Notes: a model not told the origin generated them from the letters alone. A stretch of DNA of 64,000 nucleotides from Opitutia bacterium (GCA_003569245.1 BGOM01000024.1:120471-184470), one strand, 5' to 3'; shown: positions 8,539 through 19,337, counted from the first letter of the stretch. Numbers and translations are program-made.

Positions 8539-10362
8539 ATGCGGATCTCCCGCACCACCGTCCTCCTCCTCGTCGCCAACCTCGTCGCCTTCGGCCTCGT
8601 GTGGCGGGCCACGTCCTCGCACCGGGCCGCGGCGGAGACCCCGGACCTCGTCTTCACGGCGGCGGGGGATAGGATCGAACTCACGGACGAGGGCCGGACG
8701 CTCACCTTGGAACGCCGGAATTCCATCTGGCGCGTGACCGCCCCGTTCGACTGGGCCGCCAACATCTGGACCGTCCAACGCCTGCAGGACGAACTGCGCT
8801 TCATCAGCCTGGACCAGGGTTTCCCGGTCGAGAACGGCGGCGAAGGGCTCGCGACCTACGGGTTGGCGAAGCCACGCTGGACGCTGAAGGTCACGGGCGA
8901 GGCGGGCAACGTGACCGAGGCCAAGGTGGGCCTGATGCCCAACACCCGGAAAGGTTTCCTGCTGACCGAGGATCGCCGTCGCATCATCCCGCTCTCCGAG
9001 GCGATGGTCGCGGCCCTCGAGGCCAAGCCCGAGGACTACCGCGTGGACAAGGTCTTCGAGATCTCCGATTTCGAGGCCCGCGCCGTCTCCGTCCGGCGCG
9101 GACCGGACGACGAGGTGTTCGCCCTCGTCAGCGAGACGCGCCCTCGCGTCGGGGTGGCCGCCGCCGGCCCCGAATGGCGCTTCGAGTCCCCCTTCGACAC
9201 CCTGGCCGACGCCGAGGCCACGCCGAAGGCCGTCGCCGCGCTGACCAACCTGCGCGTCGCCCGTTTCCTGGAAGCGGCGGAGACGGACACCGGCCTGGCC
9301 GCGCCCGGCCTGCGGATCGCGCTCGAGGGGAGCGCCCGGCGGCAGGCCCTGCTCATCGGTCGTCCGATCGACGCGAAGGGCGACCTCCGTTACGCGAAGC
9401 TCGAGGACAACCCGACGACCTTCGTTGTGGACGGCGCCGCCCTGGCGGTCTGGTCCCGCGCGGTGCCCCAGTTCCTTTCCACCCGCCCGGCGGGCTTCGA
9501 TCCGGCGCTCGTGACCGGGCTGACGCTCGCGCACCAAGGTCGGTCGCTGACGTTGCGGCGCCTCGATGCCGCCGCCGGCGGCACGCGCTGGGAGATCCCC
9601 GTCGTGCCCGGCTCGACCGCGACCAAGCGACGCGAGGCCGACCGCGCCCAGGTGACGCGCTTCCTGCAGGACCTCGCCGCGCTGCGGGCCGGACAGCGCC
9701 GCACGGAAGCGACCGGCTCCGCGACCAGCCCGGCCTTGGTGCCCGTCACGCCGACGCCGGAACCGCGGACGAAGATCGAGCTCGAATTCGGCAACGATCG
9801 CCTGACGCTCCTCGTGGCCGACGCGCCGCCGCCGGCCGGTCCCGGCCAGCGGCTGGTCTTCGCCAAGGACGCCAGGTTCGGGGCCCTTTGCGACGTCGGC
9901 CTGCTCGGCGGACTCCTGGCGCAGGTCGAGCCGCCAGGCTGGCGCGACCGCGTCGTCATGCAGTTGCCGCAGGGCGCGAAGGTGACCGGCCTGCGCCTGG
10001 CCGATCGCGCCGACGGCAAGGTGCTCGGCGAGGCGCGCCTCGCGCCGAACGGCAGCTGGACCGGCAGCGGGCGACTCGACGCGGCGACGGCCCGGCGCGT
10101 GGCCGAGACGATGGCCGAAGTGACGGCGGCCGAATTCCCGACGCGCGACCTCGGGGCGGGCGACTGGAAATACGAATTACGCGTGACCGATCAGGCGGCC
10201 GCGGGCGCCGGCGGCGCCGCGGAAACCTTGCGCACCTACCTGCTCGCGAGCCCGAGCGGCGCCCATAATTTGCTGATGCGGGACGAGGCCGACACCGACG
10301 CCTTCCTGCTCGCGCCGACCCGGGCCGACATCCTGATTCCCCTGCTCGACGCCGGGAAATGA
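8539..10362 (+). CDS. DUF4340 domain-containing protein
   Basis: 607 residues. An N-terminal membrane anchor (MRISRTTVLLLVANLVAFGLVW) is followed by two or more repeats of the DUF4340 fold, seen as the recurring pattern of a short beta hairpin with IWRVTAPFDWAAN, then LATYGLAKPRWTLKV, and later EIPVVPGS. The start at 8539 places the anchor at the N-terminus. An upstream in-frame ATG at 8500 would overlap the GldG-like gene and add 13 polar residues. DUF4340 proteins commonly follow GldG-like genes, as here, but their role is unknown. The last four bases overlap the next gene (ATGA). Confidence 0.82.
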   Translation: MRISRTTVLLLVANLVAFGLVWRATSSHRAAAETPDLVFTAAGDRIELTDEGRTLTLERRNSIWRVTAPFDWAANIWTVQRLQDELRFISLDQGFPVENGGEGLATYGLAKPRWTLKVTGEAGNVTEAKVGLMPNTRKGFLLTEDRRRIIPLSEAMVAALEAKPEDYRVDKVFEISDFEARAVSVRRGPDDEVFALVSETRPRVGVAAAGPEWRFESPFDTLADAEATPKAVAALTNLRVARFLEAAETDTGLAAPGLRIALEGSARRQALLIGRPIDAKGDLRYAKLEDNPTTFVVDGAALAVWSRAVPQFLSTRPAGFDPALVTGLTLAHQGRSLTLRRLDAAAGGTRWEIPVVPGSTATKRREADRAQVTRFLQDLAALRAGQRRTEATGSATSPALVPVTPTPEPRTKIELEFGNDRLTLLVADAPPPAGPGQRLVFAKDARFGALCDVGLLGGLLAQVEPPGWRDRVVMQLPQGAKVTGLRLADRADGKVLGEARLAPNGSWTGSGRLDAATARRVAETMAEVTAAEFPTRDLGAGDWKYELRVTDQAAAGAGGAAETLRTYLLASPSGAHNLLMRDEADTDAFLLAPTRADILIPLLDAGK

Positions 10363-13073
10363 AACCGCGCCCGGCCACCTCGCCGGTCCGCCGGTTCCTG
10401 CGGGGGCTCGCGAACACGGCTCTCTACCTGCTGCTCCCCTGCCAGCTCCTGTTGCTTTGGGTGGTGACCCGGGATGGGCCGATCGAGCTGCCCGGGGTGG
10501 TCGCGCGGCTCCTGGAGGAGAAGGTCGCCGACGCGGGCGGGCGCCTGCATGCGAGCCGCTACCTGCTGACCCCGCGACGCACGTTGGTCGCGCAGGACGT
10601 GGCGCTGGAGGTCGCGGGCATGTCCGGTGAAATCTTCACGGCCAGCAGCCTCGAGATCGGCCTCCGGCTCACCGGGAAGAACCGCGGACTTACTTCGCTG
10701 CGAATCACCGGCGGGAGGCTTTGGTGCCCGGCGACGGCCTCCAGCCGCGGACAACGCACCCTGCTGCTCGACCAGGTCCACGCGGACCTGCGGCACGAAG
10801 GCCGCTGGTGGCAGGCGCAACTCCAAGGGCGCGCGGGCAAGTTCACCTTCGCGTTCGCCGGCACGCTGCCGGGCGGGATGCTGGCCGCACCGAAAACGCC
10901 CACCGAGGCCGGCGCCGAAAGCGGCGGCGACCTCGGTGCCGTGCTGCGGACCGCCGAGACCTGCCTGAACTGGGCGGACCGGACAGGCGGCGGCAGCCTC
11001 CACCTGACCGGCGACGGCCGCGCCGACGGAGGCGTCGAGGTCGCCGTCGAGGCCCACCTCGGCGACCACTGGATCGACGAGCGGCTCGGCATCGTGCGGT
11101 TCACCCGTCCGCACCTCGAGGCAAAGGTTCGGCTGGACGCGCCGGGCCGCCCGGGCACCTGGCGCTTCGCGGCGGCGGCGCAAGACCTCGAGTCGCAAGG
11201 CCGACGGGCCCGCGCCGTGCGCATCACCGCCGCCGGCGAAGGGCTCGACCCGCGCGCCTGGCGGGCCGAGGCGCACGTGACGGAGGCGCAGGCCTTCGGC
11301 TTCACCGGGGTGGAACTCGACGTGGCCGCGAGCGGCGCCGAACAGGGCGGCCGCGGCCGGCTGCGAACCGCGACTTCCGCGGCCGACCTCTCCTGGCACC
11401 GGCTCGCCGATGGTTCTTCGCAGCTGCTTTGCCCGACGGCGACGCTTTCGGCGGAGGACCTCGGTCGAATCCCCGCGCTCCGCACCGCGCTCACCGAAGG
11501 AGGGGTCGGCCTGGAGGGCGCGATCCTGCTCGCCGATCTGGATGTGCGCTTCGCGCCGGAGGCGTGGACGGTGCGCGGCGCCACCGGACGGATTTCTTGC
11601 GGCGGTCTGCGCGCCCTCGGGCTGGGTGCGGAAGCCATCGCCCCGGGAGCGGGTTCCGGATTGAACGCTGACGTTCGCTTCGACGCGACCGCGGCCGACT
11701 TCCCGCTGATCCTCGGACGACTCGACCTCGCCGGAGTCCACGGCGAGGCCCATTGCTCGCTCCGGGCCGGCGGCCCGTTCCGCCTCAACCTGCGCGGTGA
11801 GCTCGCGCCGCCGTGCCTCGACCGGTTGCTCGGCGACTGGTGGGTCCGGCTCTGGGACCTGTTCCGGCTGACGGCCAAGCCGCACGCGATCATCGAGGTC
11901 GAGGGCTGCTGGGGCCAACCGCTGAGCACCACGACGCGCGGCGTCACCACGCTCGCGGGCTTCCGCTTCATGCAGGCGCCGTTCCGCTCGGTCACGGTCC
12001 GGATCGACGCCGACGCCCGTCGCACCCGGATCGGGCTGGAACGGCTCGCCGGCGGAGACCAGGAAGCCGATGGGTCCGTCGACGGTCTCGTCACCTGGGA
12101 TTGGTCCAAGCCGCTCGCCGAGGCCGGCCCACGCGTCCACGTGGAAGGCAACCTGCAACCTTGGATCGCGGCGACGATCGCCGGCCCCGCGCTGGGCAGC
12201 TCGCTCAAGGCCGTGGAACTTCCGCCCACGCGACAGCTCGTCGTCGACGTCGCCCCCGGGGCCGGCGCCCAACCCGACGTCACGGCCAAGGTGCGGTGCG
12301 CCGAACCTTTCCGCGCCTGGGGCCTCGACTCGGCCCATCTGGATGTGACCGTGCGTTCCAGCGGCCCTGAACTCGGGGTCGGCGCGGACCTCGACCTAGC
12401 CGCCGGCCGGGCTCACCTGGACCTCGCTGGCGACCTGCTCCGATCCCCCAAGGTGAACCTGAACCTCCAAGGATGCGATTTCGCGAAAGTCGGGGCCTTG
12501 GTCAGCCAACTGACGCGGAGCCCGCCCACCGACCCCGGGTCTGCCCCGACCGCCCGCAACAGCATCGCCCGGCTTGACCTTCGCTTCTCCGGGATCGTCA
12601 ACCTCGAGGACCCCACCCGGCTGCGTGGACGCGGCGATTTCCTCCTTAACGACCCCGAGTTGAAGAAAGTGCGCGTCCTCGGGGGACTTTCCTCGGCCCT
12701 GGAGTCCATCGGTGTCGACGCCACCTCCTACGAGCTCCGCACCGCCCAAGGCACCTTCGGCTGCCTGGGGGGCAAGGCCTACTTCCCGGACCTCGTCCTG
12801 GCCGGAAAGGACGCCCAGCTGAAACTGGCCGGGGAGGTCGACCTCACCGGACCCACCCTGAACTTCCTCGGGGACTTTTCCCTAGCCTCCCGGGGGTCCT
12901 TTAACCCCCTCGAACTGCTGAACCTGAACCGTCTGCTGATCGCCCTCACCAAGGTGCGAGTGAAAGGACCCCTCTCGAACCCAAGCACGACGGCTTTACC
13001 CAAGCTCAAGGACATAGTTAAGTCAAAGGAGGACAGTGATTTAGGTAAAATGCCCCCCATCCTTTTGGAATGA
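10359..13073 (+). CDS. Large AsmA/TamB-like envelope protein
   Basis: 904 residues. One N-terminal membrane segment (about 13-36) precedes a long beta-rich extracytoplasmic region with many repeated strand patterns. The C-terminal 200 residues resemble the AsmA C-terminal region: SIARLDLRFSGIVNLEDP, GRGDFLLNDPELKKV and AYFPDLVLAGKDAQLKLAGEVD. This repeating beta-groove family bridges the envelope and is linked to lipid movement in other bacteria. It overlaps the DUF4340 gene by 4 bases, so it belongs to the same transcript. Whether it works with the ABC transporter is inference. Confidence 0.75.
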   Translation: MKPRPATSPVRRFLRGLANTALYLLLPCQLLLLWVVTRDGPIELPGVVARLLEEKVADAGGRLHASRYLLTPRRTLVAQDVALEVAGMSGEIFTASSLEIGLRLTGKNRGLTSLRITGGRLWCPATASSRGQRTLLLDQVHADLRHEGRWWQAQLQGRAGKFTFAFAGTLPGGMLAAPKTPTEAGAESGGDLGAVLRTAETCLNWADRTGGGSLHLTGDGRADGGVEVAVEAHLGDHWIDERLGIVRFTRPHLEAKVRLDAPGRPGTWRFAAAAQDLESQGRRARAVRITAAGEGLDPRAWRAEAHVTEAQAFGFTGVELDVAASGAEQGGRGRLRTATSAADLSWHRLADGSSQLLCPTATLSAEDLGRIPALRTALTEGGVGLEGAILLADLDVRFAPEAWTVRGATGRISCGGLRALGLGAEAIAPGAGSGLNADVRFDATAADFPLILGRLDLAGVHGEAHCSLRAGGPFRLNLRGELAPPCLDRLLGDWWVRLWDLFRLTAKPHAIIEVEGCWGQPLSTTTRGVTTLAGFRFMQAPFRSVTVRIDADARRTRIGLERLAGGDQEADGSVDGLVTWDWSKPLAEAGPRVHVEGNLQPWIAATIAGPALGSSLKAVELPPTRQLVVDVAPGAGAQPDVTAKVRCAEPFRAWGLDSAHLDVTVRSSGPELGVGADLDLAAGRAHLDLAGDLLRSPKVNLNLQGCDFAKVGALVSQLTRSPPTDPGSAPTARNSIARLDLRFSGIVNLEDPTRLRGRGDFLLNDPELKKVRVLGGLSSALESIGVDATSYELRTAQGTFGCLGGKAYFPDLVLAGKDAQLKLAGEVDLTGPTLNFLGDFSLASRGSFNPLELLNLNRLLIALTKVRVKGPLSNPSTTALPKLKDIVKSKEDSDLGKMPPILLE

Positions 13074-13076
13074 GGG

Positions 13077-13106
13077 TTGATTTACCCCCTCCGGTGGCTG
13101 TATCAG
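13077..13106 (+). promoter_or_regulatory. Candidate promoter for accBC
   Basis: TTGATT at 13077-13082 and TATCAG at 13101-13106 are separated by 18 bases in the 64-base gap before accB. The match to a sigma-70 consensus is moderate only. Start-site mapping would decide. Confidence 0.3.
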
Positions 13107-13137
13107 AGAGGTCCACCCCCTCACGGAGGACAAAACC

Positions 13138-13614
13138 TTGGACCTAAATAAGATCAAACAAGTCGTGGATTTGATGAAGAAGTCGGACCTGTCCGAATTC
13201 GAAATCCAGGACCAGGAATTCAAGCTGCGCATCAAGCGCGATGTGGGGGGACGCGCCGCGGTCGCCCCGGTCGCCGCTCCGGTCGCCGCCCCCGCCCCCG
13301 CGGCCGCCGCCCCGGTGGCCGCCCCGGTGGCCGCCGCCCCCGCCCCGGCCGCCCCGGCCGCCGCCGACCCCAACGTGAAGGTCATCACCTCTCCGATGGT
13401 CGGCACCTTCTACGCCACCCCCTCCCCCGACTCGCCGAACTTCGTCGCGATCGGCTCGACGGTGAAGGCCGACACCGTGGTCTGCATCATCGAAGCCATG
13501 AAGGTGATGAACGAGATCCAGTCGGAACTCTCCGGCACCATCGTCGAATGCCTCGTGGCGAGCGGCACCTCGGTCGAGTTCGGCCAGCCTCTCTTCCGCG
13601 TGAAGGTCGGCTGA
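13138..13614 (+). CDS. accB: Biotin carboxyl carrier protein of acetyl-CoA carboxylase
   Basis: 158 residues. The C-terminal biotinyl domain has the EAMKVMNEI motif, with Lys122 as the biotinylation site. An N-terminal helical segment of about 40 residues is joined to it by a long Ala/Pro/Val linker (about 41-77). The start is a TTG at 13138, supported by a GGAGG about 8 bases upstream. No in-frame ATG exists near this position. The gene is 16 bases before accC, the classic accBC operon for malonyl-CoA synthesis. Confidence 0.95.
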   Translation: MDLNKIKQVVDLMKKSDLSEFEIQDQEFKLRIKRDVGGRAAVAPVAAPVAAPAPAAAAPVAAPVAAAPAPAAPAAADPNVKVITSPMVGTFYATPSPDSPNFVAIGSTVKADTVVCIIEAMKVMNEIQSELSGTIVECLVASGTSVEFGQPLFRVKVG

Positions 13615-13630
13615 GCCCCGGACCCCGAGC

Positions 13631-15007
<1,377 letters not shown>

Positions 15008-15024
15008 GGCGGCCCGCCGCGACG

Positions 15025-15975
15025 ATGAGCGCCCTTCCGCGCCCGACCCCCGCCACCGCCGCCCGCCTGAAAACGGGCGGTGATTGTTTACGCTTCGCGA
15101 ACAAGCTCTTCAAGGCCGGCGGGATCGCGCACGGGCAGGGCTTCGTCACCGCGGAGGAGGAATCGCTGACGCTCATGGGCCACGCCACCGGCCTGGCCTG
15201 GGAGCAGCTGCCGGCCTGCTTCGACCGGCCGCTCACGGCCAAGGAGAAGGCCGCCTTCCTCGGGCTGGTCGAGCGCCGCGTCTTCGACCGCGTGCCCACC
15301 GGCTACCTCGTCGGCGAGGCGTGGCTCGGCGGCCTGCGCTTCCGCGTCGACGAACGCGTCATCATCCCGCGCTCCTACTTCGTCGAGCTCATCCCCGAGG
15401 CCATCCCGCGATGGCTCCCGCCGGCCGCGCAGGTCACCGACGTGGCCGACATCTGCACCGGCTCGGGCTGCCTGGCCATCCTTCTCGCCAAGCGCTTCCC
15501 GAAGGCGCGCGTGCAGGCGACCGACCTCTCGGCCGCCGCGCTCGAGGTCGCCGCGCTCAACGTCGCCGACCACCGGCTGGCGAAGCGCGTGACGCTGCAC
15601 GAGACGGACACGATGACGGCGCTGCTCCAAGGCCCCAAGTTCGACCTGATCCTCAGCAACCCACCCTACGAGCCGGAAGGCATCTACCGACGCCTCCCCG
15701 CGGAGTTCAAGCGAGAGCCGAAGGGCTCGCTGGTCTCCGGCCAGGACGGCCTCGAGGTGATCCGCAAGCTGCTGACGCAGGCGCGCGCGACGCTCAAGCC
15801 GCACGGCATCCTCGTCATCGAGGTGGGCGGCCTGCGGGCCGCGATGCACCGCGCCTGGCCGACGCTGCCGATGCTCTGGCTCGCGACGGCCGACGGCTCG
15901 GACTGCGTCTGCCTGCTCCATGCGGCGGACCTGCGCCGGGCGCTGCCGTCACCAGGCGCGCGGCGCGGCCGTTGA
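15025..15975 (+). CDS. prmB: Ribosomal protein L3 glutamine methyltransferase PrmB-like
   Basis: 316 residues, close to the size of PrmB. An N-terminal helical domain contains RVPTGYLVGEAWLGGLRF (about 89-106). The SAM-binding motif DICTGSGCLAI is at 142-152 and the catalytic NPPY at 212-215, the signature of N5-glutamine methyltransferases. The PTGYL...FRVDERVIIPRS block favours PrmB over PrmC, which usually has a shorter helical domain. The start at 15025 avoids a long overlap with accC. The 3' end overlaps the convergent nuclease gene by 27 bases. Confidence 0.85.
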   Translation: MSALPRPTPATAARLKTGGDCLRFANKLFKAGGIAHGQGFVTAEEESLTLMGHATGLAWEQLPACFDRPLTAKEKAAFLGLVERRVFDRVPTGYLVGEAWLGGLRFRVDERVIIPRSYFVELIPEAIPRWLPPAAQVTDVADICTGSGCLAILLAKRFPKARVQATDLSAAALEVAALNVADHRLAKRVTLHETDTMTALLQGPKFDLILSNPPYEPEGIYRRLPAEFKREPKGSLVSGQDGLEVIRKLLTQARATLKPHGILVIEVGGLRAAMHRAWPTLPMLWLATADGSDCVCLLHAADLRRALPSPGARRGR

Positions 15976-16893
15976 TTCCAGGCGATCCTGGACGGCCTTC
16001 GGCAGCTGGGGGAAGAAGTCCAGGCCGGTCAGCGCCTCGACCTTCCGGACGCTCACGACGTAGCGCGTGAGCTCGGGATCGCGCCACTTCTCCTCGTGCG
16101 GGATCACGTACGCGATGGCGCGGATGCCGCGGACGGTCTCGTCATACTCCGACACGACCATCCAGAAGGCCTCGGGGACGGGCAGGCGCCCGATCCGCCG
16201 GGCAGGCGCGGCCGCGTAGACCGGGCCGACCTGCACCCAGACGGTGCCGTAGCGCTCGACGTACCGGCGCACGACGCGTTGCTCGAGGTCCTTCCAGAGG
16301 CCGGCGTTGAGCGCGTGGAGCTGCGGGACGATGTTACTGAGCAGGAAGGTCTCCCGCTGGGCTTCCTCGCCGTGGCAGACCGCGATGGCGTAGTTCGGGG
16401 CGAGGTGGCCGCGGTCGTAGCCGGAACGCACGTACTCCTGCGTGCTCACGCGCGCGCCGGTCCGGGCGTCCGTCCGGAAACCGGAGGGACGTTCGGCGGC
16501 CTGACCGGAGTTCGGGAAGACGCGGTAGGACGACCAGCGCGGACTCGGCAGCGCGTTGTCGTAGCCGACCGCATAGCCAAGGTTATGCAGGACCTGCAGG
16601 CCGACCCGATCGGTCGGCTCGCCGTAGGGCGCGGTGGCGGTCTCGGCCGGCGCGGGCGCCGGCACGATGTCGCCCTTGATGACCTCGGTCCGGTCCGCCA
16701 CCTGGTCGAGCCAGCCGACGACGCGCGCGGGGGTGGTCCCGTCCTCGCGGACGCCATCGACGACGTCGAGGGCGCGCTGCTCCAACGCGACGCGCCCGGG
16801 CCGGTCGCTGCACAGGTAGACGACCGCGAGCGTGACCGCGGTCACGACGAAGGCCAAAGCCAGCCAACCCAGGATGCGCACCAAGCCCCTCAT
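15949..16893 (-). CDS. Membrane-anchored DNA/RNA non-specific endonuclease (DRGH family)
   Basis: 314 residues. An N-terminal membrane segment (about 7-27) precedes a beta-beta-alpha metal nuclease domain with YDRGHLAPN (His163 as general base) and the NIVPQLHALNAGLWKDLE stretch, whose Asn and Glu coordinate the metal in NucA and EndoG enzymes. It is predicted to act outside the cytoplasm. The ATG at 16893 overlaps the TGA of the upstream DUF2752 gene, so translation is coupled. A GTG 18 bases earlier is a less likely start. Confidence 0.85.
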   Translation of the reverse strand: MRGLVRILGWLALAFVVTAVTLAVVYLCSDRPGRVALEQRALDVVDGVREDGTTPARVVGWLDQVADRTEVIKGDIVPAPAPAETATAPYGEPTDRVGLQVLHNLGYAVGYDNALPSPRWSSYRVFPNSGQAAERPSGFRTDARTGARVSTQEYVRSGYDRGHLAPNYAIAVCHGEEAQRETFLLSNIVPQLHALNAGLWKDLEQRVVRRYVERYGTVWVQVGPVYAAAPARRIGRLPVPEAFWMVVSEYDETVRGIRAIAYVIPHEEKWRDPELTRYVVSVRKVEALTGLDFFPQLPKAVQDRLESTAAPRAW

Positions 16894-17312
16894 GCGCGGA
16901 GGTAATAGCACTGCCAGAGCCAGTTCAGGCCAAGGAGGCCGAGGAAGCCGCGGCGGAGGGCGGTCCAGCCGGCCTCATCGGCGACGAGGCGCAGGCGCCA
17001 CGGGTCGCGGCGCACCCACCACACCGCCGACCAGAGTGACCACGCGGCGGCGAGCAGGATGAGCGTCCACAGCAGCGGATGAAAAAGGAACGCCTGCGTA
17101 AAATCGAAGGACGCGAGGTGTCGTGCGCAGCGCGTGCCCCCGCAGCCGAGGCAAGGGAAGCCGGTCCATTTCATGAACAGGCAACCGGGCAGCTGCCAGC
17201 CCGTCTGGAACCATCCCCACCCCGCCGCCAGCGTCCCGACGAAGCCGAGCGGCCAGATGAGCTCGTGGTTGAACTCCCCGGGGAAGGCAGGACGACGGAC
17301 GAGGCGCAGCAC
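16890..17312 (-). CDS. DUF2752 membrane protein
   Basis: 140 residues with three to four hydrophobic segments and the DUF2752 signature PCLGCGGTRCARHLASFDFTQAFLFHPLL. Function of the family is unknown. It begins with GTG at 17312, three bases after the stop of the upstream GYF_2-like gene, and its stop overlaps the nuclease start. It is therefore part of a minus-strand operon with these membrane proteins. Confidence 0.82.
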   Translation of the reverse strand: MLRLVRRPAFPGEFNHELIWPLGFVGTLAAGWGWFQTGWQLPGCLFMKWTGFPCLGCGGTRCARHLASFDFTQAFLFHPLLWTLILLAAAWSLWSAVWWVRRDPWRLRLVADEAGWTALRRGFLGLLGLNWLWQCYYLRA

Positions 17313-17315
17313 CGG

Positions 17316-18260
17316 TCAGCGGGCGATAATCGCGACAAGCCCCCCGAGACAGCAACCCATCAGGCAGCAGGCGAGGAAGTTGAGCACCAGCAGGGAGAAA
17401 AAGACCGCCCAACCGTTGACGCGGACCGCGGCGCCGACCGCGCGGCAAGCCAGGACGAGCAGGGCGATCAGCAACGGCAGGCCGAGGATGGCGCCCGTCG
17501 ACGCGGGGAGGAGATTGATGGGGGCGGCGAGCAAGCCGAGGGCGGCCATGGCCAGGACGAACGCGGCGACCGTGCGACCGAAGTCGGCCTGGCGCAGGGA
17601 GGTCAGGCCGAAGAGACCGAGCAACCGGAGACCGAGCCAGACCCAGATCCCGAGCAACAGGTTGAGGAGCGGCCCGAACAAAACAAGCAAGACGCCCTGG
17701 ACGGTCAGCGCCGCGACGCTCGCCGGCTCGGTCTTCTGCAGATACTCGGCCCAGGGCAGCAGCCAATCCATGGACCCCTTGGCCCCGCTGATGCTCTCGA
17801 ACATCTGTGCCGCTTGCTGGCGTTGAAAGGCGGCATTGGCCTCGGCATGGAGGCTTCCGCCCACGATGAGGAAGAGCGCGGCGACCGCGCCGAGGACCCA
17901 GGCCAGCGAGAGGACGGAGCCCAGTTCCAGGCGCGATACCGTCAAGACCGGGGAAGGTCGCAGCAGGACCTCGGTGAATGAGATCCACGCGGACCTGAGC
18001 CCTTTGGACTTTTCCCACGTCAGCGGTTCGCCGGCCACCGTCGCGGACCCGGCATCGGCCGGTGAGGCCGGCACCGCGACGGACGTGCCCGTGAACTCGG
18101 ACCACTCGCCCAGCGGCTTCCAGGCCGCCAGGCCGTTGGTCCAGGCGAGGTCGGTGGACTGGAAGCGGCCGCTGGCCAAACCGGCGACGACTTCCTCCGG
18201 AGAGAAGACACCGAGCTGGACGGTCTTGCGGGCGACATGGATCTGCGAAGTTTCTTCCAT
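17316..18260 (-). CDS. GYF_2-like domain plus multi-pass membrane domain protein
   Basis: 314 residues. The first 60 or so residues look like a GYF_2 module: VQLGVFSPEEVVAGLASGRF followed by LAWTNGLAAWKPLGEW. After a Pro/Ala-rich linker come about five hydrophobic segments resembling a Yip1-type membrane domain. The next gene upstream has the same design, so the two form a tandem paralogous pair. The GYF_2 fold usually binds proline-rich peptides, and the partner here is unknown. Confidence 0.72.
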   Translation of the reverse strand: MEETSQIHVARKTVQLGVFSPEEVVAGLASGRFQSTDLAWTNGLAAWKPLGEWSEFTGTSVAVPASPADAGSATVAGEPLTWEKSKGLRSAWISFTEVLLRPSPVLTVSRLELGSVLSLAWVLGAVAALFLIVGGSLHAEANAAFQRQQAAQMFESISGAKGSMDWLLPWAEYLQKTEPASVAALTVQGVLLVLFGPLLNLLLGIWVWLGLRLLGLFGLTSLRQADFGRTVAAFVLAMAALGLLAAPINLLPASTGAILGLPLLIALLVLACRAVGAAVRVNGWAVFFSLLVLNFLACCLMGCCLGGLVAIIAR

Positions 18261-18298
18261 GACGATTTCTTAGAATGGGCGCCCTGGCCCTGCAAACC

Positions 18299-19195
18299 TC
18301 AACCTCCGAGGTTGGCGAAGAACGGAGCCGCGGCGGCCGCGATGCACAGGCCACCGGCGCAGCACCCCAGCACCAGCACAGCGAGCATCGCCAACACCGG
18401 CTTCCAGCCGGCGTCGCCGTGGGCCAGCGCCAAGGCCCGGGCCAGCAGGATACCGAAACCGAGACCGGCGACGCAGACCGCGAGGGAGAGGAATCCGCCG
18501 GCCGCCGAGGTCCGCGGGAGCAAGGGGCCGAGGCCGAGGAACGACGCCACGCCGGCGAGCAGCCACGCGCCGCCGAGGTAGGCGATGACGCGGAATGTCG
18601 CGCGCCAACCGGCGACCCCGCCGCCGAAGACCCGGAGCCCGACGTGCAGCGCGAGCGTCAGGAGAGCGGCGAGACCCGTCGCCCAGAGCGGAAGCAGGAA
18701 CAACGCCCGACCGAGGTAGGTGAGGTTGAGCCCGGCGGTGCGCATCTCCACCGTCCGCCCGATGGCCCGCAGGAAGAACGCCAGCGAGGCCTGACCGAGG
18801 AAGAACAGCGCGGGCACGGCGAGCGCGGCGGCGAGCAGCAACCAGAGCCACGCGCGCCCGATGCGTCCGCCCTCCTGGAAAGGCCGGAACGTCGCGGCCG
18901 GCCGGAAGAGCACGCCGAACCAGGTGAGCGCCCACCGGCGAAAAAAGCCGGGAGCGAACCAACGCGGGCCGACCTCGAACGCCGGCGAGGTCACCGGCTG
19001 CAGCGTGACGAAGGCGGAGCGCGCCGCGCCGAACTCAGGACGGCGGGCGAGCGGGATCCAACCAGCCTCCCCTTCGCGCCAGGAAAGCACCGTCCCGGCG
19101 AAACGCCCCGTCGCCAAACCCGCCTCGACCTCGGCCGGCCGGAACACCCCGAGGCTGATCCCGCGCTCGGCGAGGTGGTACGGATCGGCGGACAT
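18299..19195 (-). CDS. GYF_2-like domain plus multi-pass membrane domain protein (paralogue)
   Basis: 298 residues, with the same layout as its downstream neighbour: an N-terminal GYF_2-like module (SLGVFRPAEVEAGLATGRF then LSWREGEAGWIPLARR), a short linker, and a hydrophobic region of about five helices with a Cys-Cys-Ala-Gly-Gly segment near the end. It shares the VFxPxEVxAGLAxGRF core with the downstream gene, evidence of duplication. It is probably the first gene of the four-gene minus-strand operon that ends in the nuclease. Confidence 0.72.
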   Translation of the reverse strand: MSADPYHLAERGISLGVFRPAEVEAGLATGRFAGTVLSWREGEAGWIPLARRPEFGAARSAFVTLQPVTSPAFEVGPRWFAPGFFRRWALTWFGVLFRPAATFRPFQEGGRIGRAWLWLLLAAALAVPALFFLGQASLAFFLRAIGRTVEMRTAGLNLTYLGRALFLLPLWATGLAALLTLALHVGLRVFGGGVAGWRATFRVIAYLGGAWLLAGVASFLGLGPLLPRTSAAGGFLSLAVCVAGLGFGILLARALALAHGDAGWKPVLAMLAVLVLGCCAGGLCIAAAAAPFFANLGG

Positions 19196-19208
19196 CGGGC
19201 GGGGAAAG

Positions 19209-19287
19209 TGGCGAGGGGGGCGGGACTCGAACCCGCGACCGGCGGCTTAGAAGGCTGCTGCTCTGAATCCAGCTGAGCTACCCCCTC
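19209..19287 (-). tRNA. tRNA-Arg (anticodon TCT)
   Basis: Cloverleaf read by eye on the minus strand. Acceptor GAGGGGG/CCCCCTC, D stem GCTC/GAGC with an 11-base loop, anticodon loop CTTCTAA, T arm GCGGG-TTCGAGT-CCCGC, discriminator G and an encoded CCA. The anticodon stem GCAGC/GCCGC has an A-C mismatch at the central pair (29-41). Predicted to read AGA. Confidence 0.92.
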
Positions 19288-19337
19288 GTGAAAACGACCC
19301 TAGTCGGCCGCCGAGGATGGGGCAAGCCGCGAGGAAA

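Noticed and set aside
13256..13370. GCC/GTC-rich repeat as a possible repeat element
   Set aside because: It encodes the Ala/Pro/Val linker normal for AccB.
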